A DNA stretch of 26,796 nucleotides from positions 1-26,796 of the IMG/VR virus record IMGVR_UViG_3300021142_000155, one strand, 5' to 3'. The notes under the pieces were generated by a model. The model was not told the DNA's origin, did no database searches, and saw only the letters and a program-made list of their open reading frames with translations. Positions 16,318 through 24,241 of the stretch are shown in pieces. The translations under genes were made by a program, and so were the position numbers. Each line of letters starts with the position of its first letter. Within the stretch, counting starts at the first letter, position 1. Origin of the DNA: a virus.

Positions 16318-17250
16318 ATGGAACTACATGACTACGTATTAGGTTTATTGGAATCTTTGCTAGGTAAAGGCAAGAAAGATCGTCACTCTTTCGATTATGC
16401 GTTTCAGTGTCCTTTCTGTAATCACAAAAAGCCAAAGCTAATCGTTAACGTAAAAACCGGTCAATACAATTGCTGGACATGTTATCCTCCAACGAAAGGT
16501 AAAACTCCAGTATCATTGCTTGTAAAGCTTGGAGCTGACAACGATAGAGTTTTGGAGATGAAGAGCTATTTTAAAGAAGATAGAACTAAGATAGAAAAGG
16601 ATAGAGATAAGAGTGTTTTTTTACCAGAAGAATTTGAATCTTTTACTAACAAAGATGGATCTTTGGAGTATCGTAGAGCAGCTTCTTATTTAAAAAATAG
16701 AGGCATTGAAGCCCAAGACGTGCTAAAATACAATCTCGGATATTGTAAAACTGGCCGATATAGAAATAAAATTATCGTTCCATCTTACGATAAAAACGGA
16801 AAATTAAATTATTTTGTAGCAAGATCTTACGAAAAAAATCCCGTATTAAAGTACGATGCTCCATCTGTAAATAAGACAGAAATAATCGGCATGGAATACT
16901 TTATCAATTGGAATATCCCAGTGATTTTATGCGAAGGCGCATTTGACGCCATAGCCATAAAACGTAATGCAATACCGCTATTTGGAAAATATATTCCTGA
17001 AGCGTTGATGCTAAAATTGGTAGAATCTAAAGTCAAAACAGTTTACTTAGCGTTAGATAACGATGCGCTCAAGGAAGCTCTGGCGTGCTCACAGACACTG
17101 CTTGATTACGGTAAAGAAGTATACTTAATAGAATTAGACGGCAAAGACCCAAGCGATCTGGGGTTCGAAAAAATGACGCAGTTATTACAAAAAGCTAAAC
17201 CATTAACATTCGGTGATCTTTTATTAAGAAGATTAGAAATTGGAAAATAA
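16318..17250 (+). CDS. 61: DNA primase, gp61-like, zinc finger plus TOPRIM
   Basis: This primase makes RNA primers for lagging-strand synthesis and works with a gp41-type helicase. The zinc module holds C31-P-F-C34 and C52-W-T-C55 around a short beta ribbon. The TOPRIM core has its acidic residues in order: E206 in VILCEGAFDAIAIKR, D247-N-D249 in VYLALDNDA, and D277/D280 in GKDPSDLG. These are the DnaG-type metal-binding positions. At 310 aa it is near T4 gp61 (342 aa) and shorter than bacterial DnaG; no helicase domain is fused. It is the first gene of the plus block, with 3 bases before the SbcDC-like gene, so priming and recombination genes are co-transcribed. Confidence 0.9.
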   Translation: MELHDYVLGLLESLLGKGKKDRHSFDYAFQCPFCNHKKPKLIVNVKTGQYNCWTCYPPTKGKTPVSLLVKLGADNDRVLEMKSYFKEDRTKIEKDRDKSVFLPEEFESFTNKDGSLEYRRAASYLKNRGIEAQDVLKYNLGYCKTGRYRNKIIVPSYDKNGKLNYFVARSYEKNPVLKYDAPSVNKTEIIGMEYFINWNIPVILCEGAFDAIAIKRNAIPLFGKYIPEALMLKLVESKVKTVYLALDNDALKEALACSQTLLDYGKEVYLIELDGKDPSDLGFEKMTQLLQKAKPLTFGDLLLRRLEIGK

Positions 17251-17253
17251 AAT

Positions 17254-20200
17254 ATGCGAAAGATACACAGTACTATTGAATTGTCAAAGCTTGATAAGAT
17301 ATATCATATAAGTGATATTCACATTAGAAATTTTAAAAGACACGAAGAGTATAATAGAGTCTTTGAAAGATTATATAAACACATAAGAGATACTTACACA
17401 GAAAATAGTTTGATTGTAATAACCGGTGACATAGTGCACTCTAAAACGGATGTAACACCGGAATTGGTTGAAATGGTGCATAAGTTTTTAAGAAATCTGT
17501 GTGCTATACACAAAGTCTTAATGATTCCTGGTAATCACGACGCTAATTTAAATAATGCTTATAGGATGGACGCTTTGACTCCTATAGTTAATGCGTTAAA
17601 TGAGCCAAATTTAATGTACGTAAAAGATACGTGCCATTTTAAAATAGCAGATAAGACATTTGTGCATTGGTCTGTCTTTGACAAAGAAGATAAATACACA
17701 AAAGCTATTGATATAGAAGGAGATTATAAGATAGCTTTATATCATGCTCCCGTAACTGGAGTTCAAATAAAAGAGAACGCACAATTACTAAATCAAAATC
17801 TTAATATATCTGACTTTGAAGGCTTTGATATAGTCCTCTTAGGAGACATTCACACAAGACAATTCTTAAATCCAGAACAAACTATTGGTTACCCAGGATC
17901 ACTAATACAGCAAAATCATGGAGAGACTATAGGTAAAGGTATATATGTTTGGGACTTAGAAAATAAAAAAGCTGAGTATGTAGAAATATACAACGATACT
18001 GCATTTTATACTATCGAAGTTAACTTTGGAGTGTACGATCCATTACCATCTTATTTACCTAATAATTTATATCTACGGATTAGATACAATCACACAACTC
18101 AATCTGTTATTAAAGACATAATAGAGGATATAAAACAGAAAAGAAATGTCATAGAAGCATCTATACAAAAGATAAATGATTTTTCTACTACAGAAGGAGC
18201 AGAGAAAAGACTTCACAATATAGACATTAGAGATATCAAGTATCAAAATACAATATTGGCAGATTTTTTAGAAGATACTTTCGCAGAAGACGATGACATA
18301 GAAACTGTAAAGAGGATTTTGGAGATAAATACCAATTTAAATAAGCTCTTGTCTAAGTCTGAAGTTCCAAGAAATTCTATGTGGATACCTAAAGTATTTG
18401 AGTTAGATAACATGTTCTCTTACGGTAAAGGAAACGTAATAGATTTTTCAAGCATGCAAGGAACTTACGGAATATTTGCTCCAAACGCTAGCGGTAAATC
18501 TACTTTATTGGATTCTATTACTTATTGCATCTTTGATAAGTGCTCAAAGACAACAAAGGCGAATCAGGTGATGAACAATCAATCCACTAATTTTCGCTGT
18601 AAATTAACGTTCGAATTGCATGGAAAAGAGTATTGCATAGAAAGAAATGGGGTAAAACAAAAACAAGGCAACGTTAAAGTTAATGTAAATTTCTCTTATA
18701 AAGAAGGAGATGATAGTATATCGTTAAACGGCAAAGATCGCAGCGATACTAACTCTAATATTAGAGCTTTGATGGGTAATTACGAAGATTTTGTATTAAC
18801 TGCTTTATCTGTGCAAAACAATAATACTGGCTTTATTGATATGTCCCAAAGCGATAGAAAGGACTTACTATCCCAATTTTTGGACGTAAATATTTACGAA
18901 GAATTGTATCAATTGGCTAACAATGAAATGAAAGAGGTTTTAGTACTATTGAAAGAGTACAATAAAGAAGACTACCAACACTTGTTAAGAAAATCTGAAT
19001 TCAATATAGAAACTTACGATATCGCTCTAGAAGATGCAAAAAATAGGAAATTAGCTGTAGAATTAAAAAGAAGCGATGTTAACACAAAGATCTTAGATAA
19101 AGCTGCTAAACTAATTCCAGTTGATAAAGACATAGTGGATATAGATGGTCTAGAGGATCAAAAATCTACAATAGAGTCAGGTATACAAAAAGTAATTTCT
19201 TTAATAGACAGTAATTTATTAGAACTAAATAATATTGAGACTAAAATATTAGAATTAAACAAAAAGACAGTAGATAATAATTTGATTAAAGACGTTAATC
19301 TAGAAGATTATAGTCATAAATTAAAATCTTATAAATTAGATACAGAAACTTTACAGCAAAAGCAAATAGAGCTAAATAATGCCAAAAATAATTTGAAGAA
19401 TAGTAAAAAGAAGATGGAGAAATTGGCAGAATTAAAATACGATCCTATGTGTAAATTCTGCATGGACAATGTATTTGTTAAGGACGCAATAGAAACTAAA
19501 AATACCATAGCATCAGAAGAGCAAGCAGTAACAGACATAGAAGACGAAGTAAAATTTTTACAAGAGACTATAAAAAATAATTCTATAGTACTGCAAATAA
19601 AAGAAGCGAAAGATCAATACAATAAAGATCTACAAAATTTAGAATCACAAAAAAATAGATTAAATTCTGAAGATAATAAATTAAATAAAAAATTAAATGA
19701 CGCTCGAATGTTGTTAACTTCTATAGAATTAAAAATAGAAGCTCATAACTATCAACAAAAGGCTATAGAAACTAATAAAATATTAAATACAGAAATAGAA
19801 GAATTAAATAAAAGTCTAAAAGAAATTGAGAGAGATCTAAATAAAGAAAACGAAAAGATCGTAGACATTTCTTCGAATAAAAAGTTAGAAGAGGGTAATA
19901 GAGTTAAGTATAGAGCTGCAATACAAAAATTAAAAGATTTAGAATTAAAGTCAAAAGACTATCAATATTATTTGACAGCTACACACAGAGATGGTATACC
20001 ACACACTTTAATCGTAAGTATTATACCGTCAGTTGAAGAAGAGATTAATAACATTTTAGCGCAGATAGTTGATTTTTCTATTGTATTACAAGCGGAAGAT
20101 AAATCTATAAACGCTTACATAGCCTATTCAGATCAAGATTACTGGCCTTTGGAACTAACTTCAGGTATGGAAAAATTTATAGCGAGTCTAGCCATTAGAA

Positions 20201-20433
20201 CGTCTTTAATTAATGTATCTTCTCTACCAAAGCCTAACTTTTTAGCTATAGACGAAGGTTTTGGCGCTTTAGATTCTACTAATTTAAACTCCATGGTGAT
20301 GCTATTTGATTACTTGAAGACTCAATTTAAATTTATTGTAATTATCTCTCACATAGATTCTATGAGAGATATAGTGGATTCTCATATAGAAATTAGTAAG
20401 ACAAACGGTAAATCTAAAATAGAACACGTGTAG
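17254..20433 (+). CDS. Single-chain recombination nuclease, SbcD-SbcC / gp47-gp46 fusion
   Basis: The Mre11-Rad50-type complex processes DNA ends for recombination-dependent replication. The N-terminal half is the Mre11/gp47 phosphoesterase: D21-I-H23, G58-D59, G93-N-H-D96, H164 and G197-D-I-H200. The C-terminal half is the Rad50/gp46 ATPase: Walker A GIFAPNASGKST (406-417), a Q-loop-like segment near LSVQNNNTG, long coiled coils (about 570-930) with a zinc hook C733-K-F-C736 between them, signature TSGME (969-973), Walker B FLAIDEGFGALD (996-1007) and H-loop ISH1033. In T4 these are two genes (about 340 and 560 aa). The open frame runs through the junction at about 350-390 with no stop. The signature lacks the usual LSGG form. 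No frameshift is seen. Confidence 0.92.
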   Translation: MRKIHSTIELSKLDKIYHISDIHIRNFKRHEEYNRVFERLYKHIRDTYTENSLIVITGDIVHSKTDVTPELVEMVHKFLRNLCAIHKVLMIPGNHDANLNNAYRMDALTPIVNALNEPNLMYVKDTCHFKIADKTFVHWSVFDKEDKYTKAIDIEGDYKIALYHAPVTGVQIKENAQLLNQNLNISDFEGFDIVLLGDIHTRQFLNPEQTIGYPGSLIQQNHGETIGKGIYVWDLENKKAEYVEIYNDTAFYTIEVNFGVYDPLPSYLPNNLYLRIRYNHTTQSVIKDIIEDIKQKRNVIEASIQKINDFSTTEGAEKRLHNIDIRDIKYQNTILADFLEDTFAEDDDIETVKRILEINTNLNKLLSKSEVPRNSMWIPKVFELDNMFSYGKGNVIDFSSMQGTYGIFAPNASGKSTLLDSITYCIFDKCSKTTKANQVMNNQSTNFRCKLTFELHGKEYCIERNGVKQKQGNVKVNVNFSYKEGDDSISLNGKDRSDTNSNIRALMGNYEDFVLTALSVQNNNTGFIDMSQSDRKDLLSQFLDVNIYEELYQLANNEMKEVLVLLKEYNKEDYQHLLRKSEFNIETYDIALEDAKNRKLAVELKRSDVNTKILDKAAKLIPVDKDIVDIDGLEDQKSTIESGIQKVISLIDSNLLELNNIETKILELNKKTVDNNLIKDVNLEDYSHKLKSYKLDTETLQQKQIELNNAKNNLKNSKKKMEKLAELKYDPMCKFCMDNVFVKDAIETKNTIASEEQAVTDIEDEVKFLQETIKNNSIVLQIKEAKDQYNKDLQNLESQKNRLNSEDNKLNKKLNDARMLLTSIELKIEAHNYQQKAIETNKILNTEIEELNKSLKEIERDLNKENEKIVDISSNKKLEEGNRVKYRAAIQKLKDLELKSKDYQYYLTATHRDGIPHTLIVSIIPSVEEEINNILAQIVDFSIVLQAEDKSINAYIAYSDQDYWPLELTSGMEKFIASLAIRTSLINVSSLPKPNFLAIDEGFGALDSTNLNSMVMLFDYLKTQFKFIVIISHIDSMRDIVDSHIEISKTNGKSKIEHV

Positions 20434-20436
20434 CTA

Positions 20437-20444
20437 TATTTATT
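20437..20444 (+). promoter_or_regulatory. TATTTATT, variant of the TATTTATA octamer
   Basis: This lies in the 22-base gap between the SbcDC-like gene and the 564-aa gene, 11 bases before the ATG at 20456. It matches the octamer in 7 of 8 bases and has the same orientation. Weak on its own. Confidence 0.2.
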
Positions 20445-20455
20445 AAGAAAGTTAA

Positions 20456-22150
20456 ATGGAATTTAATGTAATAAAAACAGTTATTGCCGTGTTTCCTGGA
20501 CGTTTCCAACCGTTTGGAAAGCATCATGCTGATTCGTTTAGGTGGCTGCAATCAAAGTTTGGTGTTGCAGATACGTTCATAGCTACTACAGACAAAGTAG
20601 ATCCTCCAAGGAGCCCATTAAATTTTAAAGAGAAGAAAGAAATCATATCAAAGTATGGATTTGGAGATAGGGTAGTATTAGTTAAAAATCCGTATAAAGC
20701 AGAAGAAATTACTTCTAAATACGATCCAAATACTACTGCTGTTGTATTCATGGTAGGCCAAAAAGACATGCAAGAAGATCCAAGATTTAAAATTGGAAAA
20801 AAGAAAGACGGCACAGACTCTTATTTTAGAGCATACGATTCAGATCAAGCGTTAAAATCATACACATCTCATGGATATCTAATAGTAGCTCCACATGCAT
20901 CTCACCAAATTCCTGGTATAGGAGAAATGAGTGGCACAAACATTAGACGAGCGCTATCTATGCCAACTACTGTAACTCAATATAAGAAAAATTTTGAAGG
21001 CGTATTTGGTTGGTGGGATGAAAGATTGGCAAAACTAATGAAACAAAAATTTTCTTCTCAACCATTAAAAGAGACTAAGCTATTAAGTTTTCTTTTTAAA
21101 TCTTTGTTAACAGAGGGCGGGGCTGGTGGCCATATGGCCCATCCATTTGATTTAGATAGAGTAAAAACCGGTAAAGATCTAATAGCAGTATTTGAACAAA
21201 CCATAAAATTCTTACAAAATAATCCAGCACCAGTAAAAATAGATGGCGTTAACTCATCTATAAGATTGGGAGATATAAACGGTAAAAGAGAGTTTGTAAT
21301 AGATAGAGGTTCGGCCAAAGAGTTAGATGTTAAAGGTGTGACTAAAGCAGATCTACCGGCTAGATTCGATACACCGGGACACGGTATGATTAAAGTTGGT
21401 GGTAAAGTATTAGATATATTTAACTCTGCGTTACCTGCTATTAAATCAGAATTGAGCCAATTGGGAATGATCAAGAATCCTAATATACTGTTTAATATAG
21501 AATATGTAGAAGGTAAAACAAACGTACAAGATTACGGTAAAAATTTCTTAGCCATACATAATTTGCTTGAGATATCCCCAAATCCAGGTAAAAAATCAAG
21601 ATCTACCCATGAAATTCCATACTCTAAAGAAGTACTTAAATCTCTTATAGAAAAATTACAACCCTTTGCTAAGAAGCAAGGATTTGAAGTCTTATCTTCT
21701 ATACCTGCTAAAATTAAAAAAACCCCTAATCTAGGATCTGTTTTATCAAAAAGTTATCCAATCGTGTTGACAAAAGGCAAAAAACAAACTAAAAGTTTAG
21801 GTGATTGGATAAATGATGCTAAAAACACAAAAGGTATAAAACTTAAATTAAAGGACGGCAAAGTCGTTGATGCTTTAAGTAAATTTGTCTTCTTAGAGGT
21901 TAAAAAAGGAACCCCAGTCACAGAATTGGTAGCAGATCCTAAGGACGCTAAAATAGCTATAGATTCCTTTGCGATATACGAAGCTACAATGGAATTGGGA
22001 GACGCAATACTAAAGTCTATGACTAGTCCACTAGGACCTGTGGATCAGCAAGAAGGCATAGTTGTGAGAGATCCAGCGATAGCAAAAGAACCATTTAAGA
22101 TCACTGGCTCATTTATTATTAGAGGTTTACAAACAACATTTACAAAATAA
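20456..22150 (+). CDS. Nucleotidyltransferase fused to a ligase-like (KxDG) domain, 564 aa
   Basis: Two domains are visible. Residues 8-200 are a cytidylyltransferase-like Rossmann domain of the NMN/pantetheine adenylyltransferase superfamily: FPGRFQPFGKHH (13-24) is the HxGH-type nucleotide loop and SGTNIRRAL (159-167) the ISGTxIR motif. Residues 223-564 belong to a phage family I know as DUF6267-like (GGAGGHMAHPFD). They carry the covalent-nucleotidyltransferase (DNA/RNA ligase) signatures: motif I K261-I-D-G264, IIIa-like FNIEYVEG (346-353), motif IV E533-G-I-V-V-R538 and a following FKITG (motif V-like). The junction, LLTE220 then GG, resembles a prohead-protease site. NAD metabolism or nucleic-acid repair are both possible and the substrate is unknown. 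The end overlaps the peptidase gene as TAATG. Confidence 0.75.
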   Translation: MEFNVIKTVIAVFPGRFQPFGKHHADSFRWLQSKFGVADTFIATTDKVDPPRSPLNFKEKKEIISKYGFGDRVVLVKNPYKAEEITSKYDPNTTAVVFMVGQKDMQEDPRFKIGKKKDGTDSYFRAYDSDQALKSYTSHGYLIVAPHASHQIPGIGEMSGTNIRRALSMPTTVTQYKKNFEGVFGWWDERLAKLMKQKFSSQPLKETKLLSFLFKSLLTEGGAGGHMAHPFDLDRVKTGKDLIAVFEQTIKFLQNNPAPVKIDGVNSSIRLGDINGKREFVIDRGSAKELDVKGVTKADLPARFDTPGHGMIKVGGKVLDIFNSALPAIKSELSQLGMIKNPNILFNIEYVEGKTNVQDYGKNFLAIHNLLEISPNPGKKSRSTHEIPYSKEVLKSLIEKLQPFAKKQGFEVLSSIPAKIKKTPNLGSVLSKSYPIVLTKGKKQTKSLGDWINDAKNTKGIKLKLKDGKVVDALSKFVFLEVKKGTPVTELVADPKDAKIAIDSFAIYEATMELGDAILKSMTSPLGPVDQQEGIVVRDPAIAKEPFKITGSFIIRGLQTTFTK

Positions 22151-22548
22151 TGACTACACAAGAGCGCATAAGCTTGATTGAAGACTTTATAGACTTTGCT
22201 AGCTATCATCTAAAAATAGAGAAGCTTCCAAAGATGACTTTTATCGGAGACAAAAGCTGGGTATTAGCTAGACATAGTTTCGGTGAATACGCGAATCAAA
22301 CTAATTCTATAGTGATGTATATAGCCAATAGAAATTTAGCAGATGTGCTTAGAACCCTTGGTCACGAATTAACGCATCATAGACAAAATGAACTCGGATT
22401 ATTGTACGCAAAATCAGGAGAAACTGGATCTCCAGTAGAAGATGAAGCAAACATAGTTGCCGGAATATTAATGAGAGAATTCGGTAAGAAGCATGAATTA
22501 ATATACGAAGGTATCAAAACAAACGTATTGAAACAACTTATAAAATAA
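22150..22548 (+). CDS. Small HExxH zinc metallopeptidase, 132 aa
   Basis: The zinc site is clear: H72-E-L-T-H76 in RTLGHELTHHRQNELG, with a downstream acidic ligand in SPVEDEANIVAG (E97 or E99) within a helix, the gluzincin-type arrangement. This compact form (HExxHxxQ, then a SGETGSP loop, then an E-x-E/D-A-N helix) recurs in marine T4-like phages as an unassigned family. There is no signal peptide, so it acts in the cytoplasm or inside the virion. Substrate unknown. It is translationally coupled to the upstream fusion gene by a TAATG overlap. Confidence 0.82.
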   Translation: MTTQERISLIEDFIDFASYHLKIEKLPKMTFIGDKSWVLARHSFGEYANQTNSIVMYIANRNLADVLRTLGHELTHHRQNELGLLYAKSGETGSPVEDEANIVAGILMREFGKKHELIYEGIKTNVLKQLIK

Positions 22549-22553
22549 TAAAC

Positions 22554-23123
22554 ATGAAAGAAACAGTTTTGAAGAGAGAATTCTCTAAGAAAGATGTCCA
22601 AAGAATGAGAAATATCATTACCAAAAGGACAGGTGATAGGACTCAAGTACTAGCGGGTTGGGAAAAGAAAAGTCAAGATCACATAGAAGGAGACATATGG
22701 GAAGAGCATGGGCGCAAATGGACCATATCAAACGGTATAAAGCAAACTGTAACTAAGCTAGACGATTTAAAGAGACTGGTAGTGATGCCACTGTGTTGCC
22801 CAAAATGCAATAAGCCAATGAGATTGGATAACCTAAATAAAAAAATGTATGGTATCCACAAGATATGTTTTGATTGCGTAATAGATATGGAAGCCGAAAT
22901 TAAGAGACAAGGCAAATGGGAAGAGTACGTAAGTCAACAACAAAACGCAAATAAGAACGCTAAGTTAGACGATCTAGAAAAACAGATAGAATCGTGGTTA
23001 AATCAGAGAGATTCTTTTGTATCAGAGGCCGGAGAAGTTGAAAGTTGGACAGAGGGCGACAAATCAAGGATGTACGAAGAGATAAAGCAGTGGATATCTC
23101 AGCAAAAGGATGTTAAACTATAA
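22554..23123 (+). CDS. Conserved phage protein with a C4 zinc ribbon, 189 aa
   Basis: I recognise this as a conserved unassigned family of marine T4-like phages. It has DVQRMRNIITKRTGD at residues 14-28, then EGDIWEEHGRKWTISNGIKQ, then a zinc ribbon C82-P-K-C85 with C105-F-D-C108 (LNKKMYGIHKICFDCVIDME). The C-terminal 60 residues are charged helices with coiled-coil character. The ribbon suggests nucleic-acid or protein binding. No catalytic residues are evident. Five bases separate it from the metallopeptidase gene. It lacks the [L/I]-x-E leader of the genes further right. Confidence 0.75.
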   Translation: MKETVLKREFSKKDVQRMRNIITKRTGDRTQVLAGWEKKSQDHIEGDIWEEHGRKWTISNGIKQTVTKLDDLKRLVVMPLCCPKCNKPMRLDNLNKKMYGIHKICFDCVIDMEAEIKRQGKWEEYVSQQQNANKNAKLDDLEKQIESWLNQRDSFVSEAGEVESWTEGDKSRMYEEIKQWISQQKDVKL

Positions 23124-23125
23124 CA

Positions 23126-23133
23126 TATTTATA
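23126..23133 (+). promoter_or_regulatory. TATTTATA octamer before the 198-aa gene
   Basis: An exact copy in the 27-base gap after the zinc-ribbon gene, 17 bases before the ATG at 23151. A related TTTATAAG follows at 23141. The spacing would suit a promoter core with a short leader. No -35 element is identified. Confidence 0.3.
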
Positions 23134-23150
23134 AGTAAAATTTATAAGAG

Positions 23151-23747
23151 ATGCCAATTACAAAGAAGACTCCGATTGGAAAAGCTGTAAAAGATTTTGA
23201 AAAATCAAAAGCTCCTCAATTCAAAGGAAAGAGTAAAGAGAAACGTGCGCAAATGGGAGTAGCAGCTGCATTACACGCAAAAAATCCTAGTGGACTTAAG
23301 AAAAAACCCAAGTACGAAAATCACGTAGGAGAGATCCATGCTGTCTTGCATCCACACGAAGGTTCTACTGTAGCTGGTATGATTAAAGAAATCGATCCAT
23401 TGAAAGGATTAGCTCCTCACTCTATAGTAGCCGAAGACGTACATAGTATACACAATAATAGAAAAGACGCTATAGGAACTGCGAAAAGATTACACGCAGA
23501 ACATTTAGATAAGCTTGAAGAGATTGAGCAAAAGAAAGATCACGTGGCTAAAAAGATTACCACAGCAATAGACAAGTTAGAAAAGAAGAGAAAAGGCCAT
23601 ATTGATTTGGCTAAAAAAGATCCAAAAAATGCTGGAGTTCACAAAGAGCACATTGCACATCTAGCTCATCAAATAGACGATTTAATGACTAAACTGCAAA
23701 AAGTAGAAAGATCTAAGAAACACGACAAAGAAGAAAAAAAGAAATAA
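23151..23747 (+). CDS. Basic Lys/His-rich phage protein, DUF6321-like N-terminus, 198 aa
   Basis: The N-terminus (TPIGKAVKDFEKSKAPQFKG, then KSKEKRAQMGVAAALHA, then KNPSGLKKKP) is a widespread phage motif that I associate with DUF6321-like proteins. It is strongly basic. Residues 85-198 are a long Lys/Glu/His-rich helix (LHAEHLDKLEEIEQKKDHV) ending in a Lys-rich tail, probably coiled coil. No catalytic motif is visible. Composition would suit DNA binding or packaging with the genome, which is inference. It overlaps the following gene as TAATG at 23747. Confidence 0.7.
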   Translation: MPITKKTPIGKAVKDFEKSKAPQFKGKSKEKRAQMGVAAALHAKNPSGLKKKPKYENHVGEIHAVLHPHEGSTVAGMIKEIDPLKGLAPHSIVAEDVHSIHNNRKDAIGTAKRLHAEHLDKLEEIEQKKDHVAKKITTAIDKLEKKRKGHIDLAKKDPKNAGVHKEHIAHLAHQIDDLMTKLQKVERSKKHDKEEKKK

Positions 23748-24208
23748 TGATAAAGCTTTCAACTCTTCTTAACGAAGAATTAAATCAAGAGAGAAAAAAT
23801 CCTTGCTGGAGAAGTTATCGTCATTTCGGAACAAAGAACAAAAATGGAAAACAAGTTCATGATTGTAGAAAGATATATGAAGAAGACGAGATAGAAGAGG
23901 TAGAAGACTTTTGTCCTCAATGTTTGGCAGAGTACATAAAAAAGCATGCTAACTCTCTACAAGAGGCAGAATATCACGGTAAAAAAGTCACTCTAGGAAA
24001 ACCATTCTTAACACCGGATGGTCCTAAAAAGAGATCAGTGTACGTTAAAAACGATAAAGGTAAAGTAGTAAAAGTTAATTTTGGCCAAAAAGGAGTAGCG
24101 ATTAAAAAGTATTTACCCAAACACAGAAAATCTTATAGAGCGAGACATCACTGTGAAAATCCAGGGCCTAGAGATCGTGCTAATTATTGGTCATGTCGAT
24201 TTTGGTAG
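23747..24208 (+). CDS. Cys-rich two-module protein with capsid-targeting-like leader, 153 aa
   Basis: The protein starts MIKLSTLLNE and then ELNQ, a leader closely resembling T4 internal-protein capsid-targeting sequences that end in [L/I]-x-E at residue 10. Module 1 has NPC20WRSYRHFGTKNKNGKQV, then C40, and a CPQC pair (56-59). Module 2, after a second candidate site SLQE73, contains YHGKKVTLGKPF, then VYVKNDKGKVVKVNFGQKG and the end pattern KSYRARHHC136ENPGPRD followed by YWSC150RFW. Both modules recall small proteins that occur separately in marine T4-like phages. Cys/His content suggests zinc binding. Function unknown; a virion-internal basic protein is a reasonable inference. Confidence 0.75.
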   Translation: MIKLSTLLNEELNQERKNPCWRSYRHFGTKNKNGKQVHDCRKIYEEDEIEEVEDFCPQCLAEYIKKHANSLQEAEYHGKKVTLGKPFLTPDGPKKRSVYVKNDKGKVVKVNFGQKGVAIKKYLPKHRKSYRARHHCENPGPRDRANYWSCRFW

Positions 24209-24241
24209 ACGAATTATACGCTCTAATTAAAAAGTAAATAG

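Noticed and set aside
18300-18420. Possible missed stop or frameshift between the nuclease and ATPase halves
   Set aside because: The frame is continuous through the linker and both halves keep all motifs in that single frame, so a true fusion is the simpler reading.
20524-20814. Minus-strand frame of 96 codons opposite the nucleotidyltransferase domain
   Set aside because: Antisense shadow of conserved coding sequence with no leader or neighbours on that strand.
21058-21474. Minus-strand frame of 138 codons opposite the fusion gene
   Set aside because: It is antisense to a region with conserved motifs (KIDG, GGAGGHMAHP). It has no family resemblance and is a shadow frame.
22377-22915. Two minus-strand frames (89 and 78 codons) opposite the peptidase and zinc-ribbon genes
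   Set aside because: They overlap conserved catalytic and cysteine motifs on the plus strand and have no supporting features.
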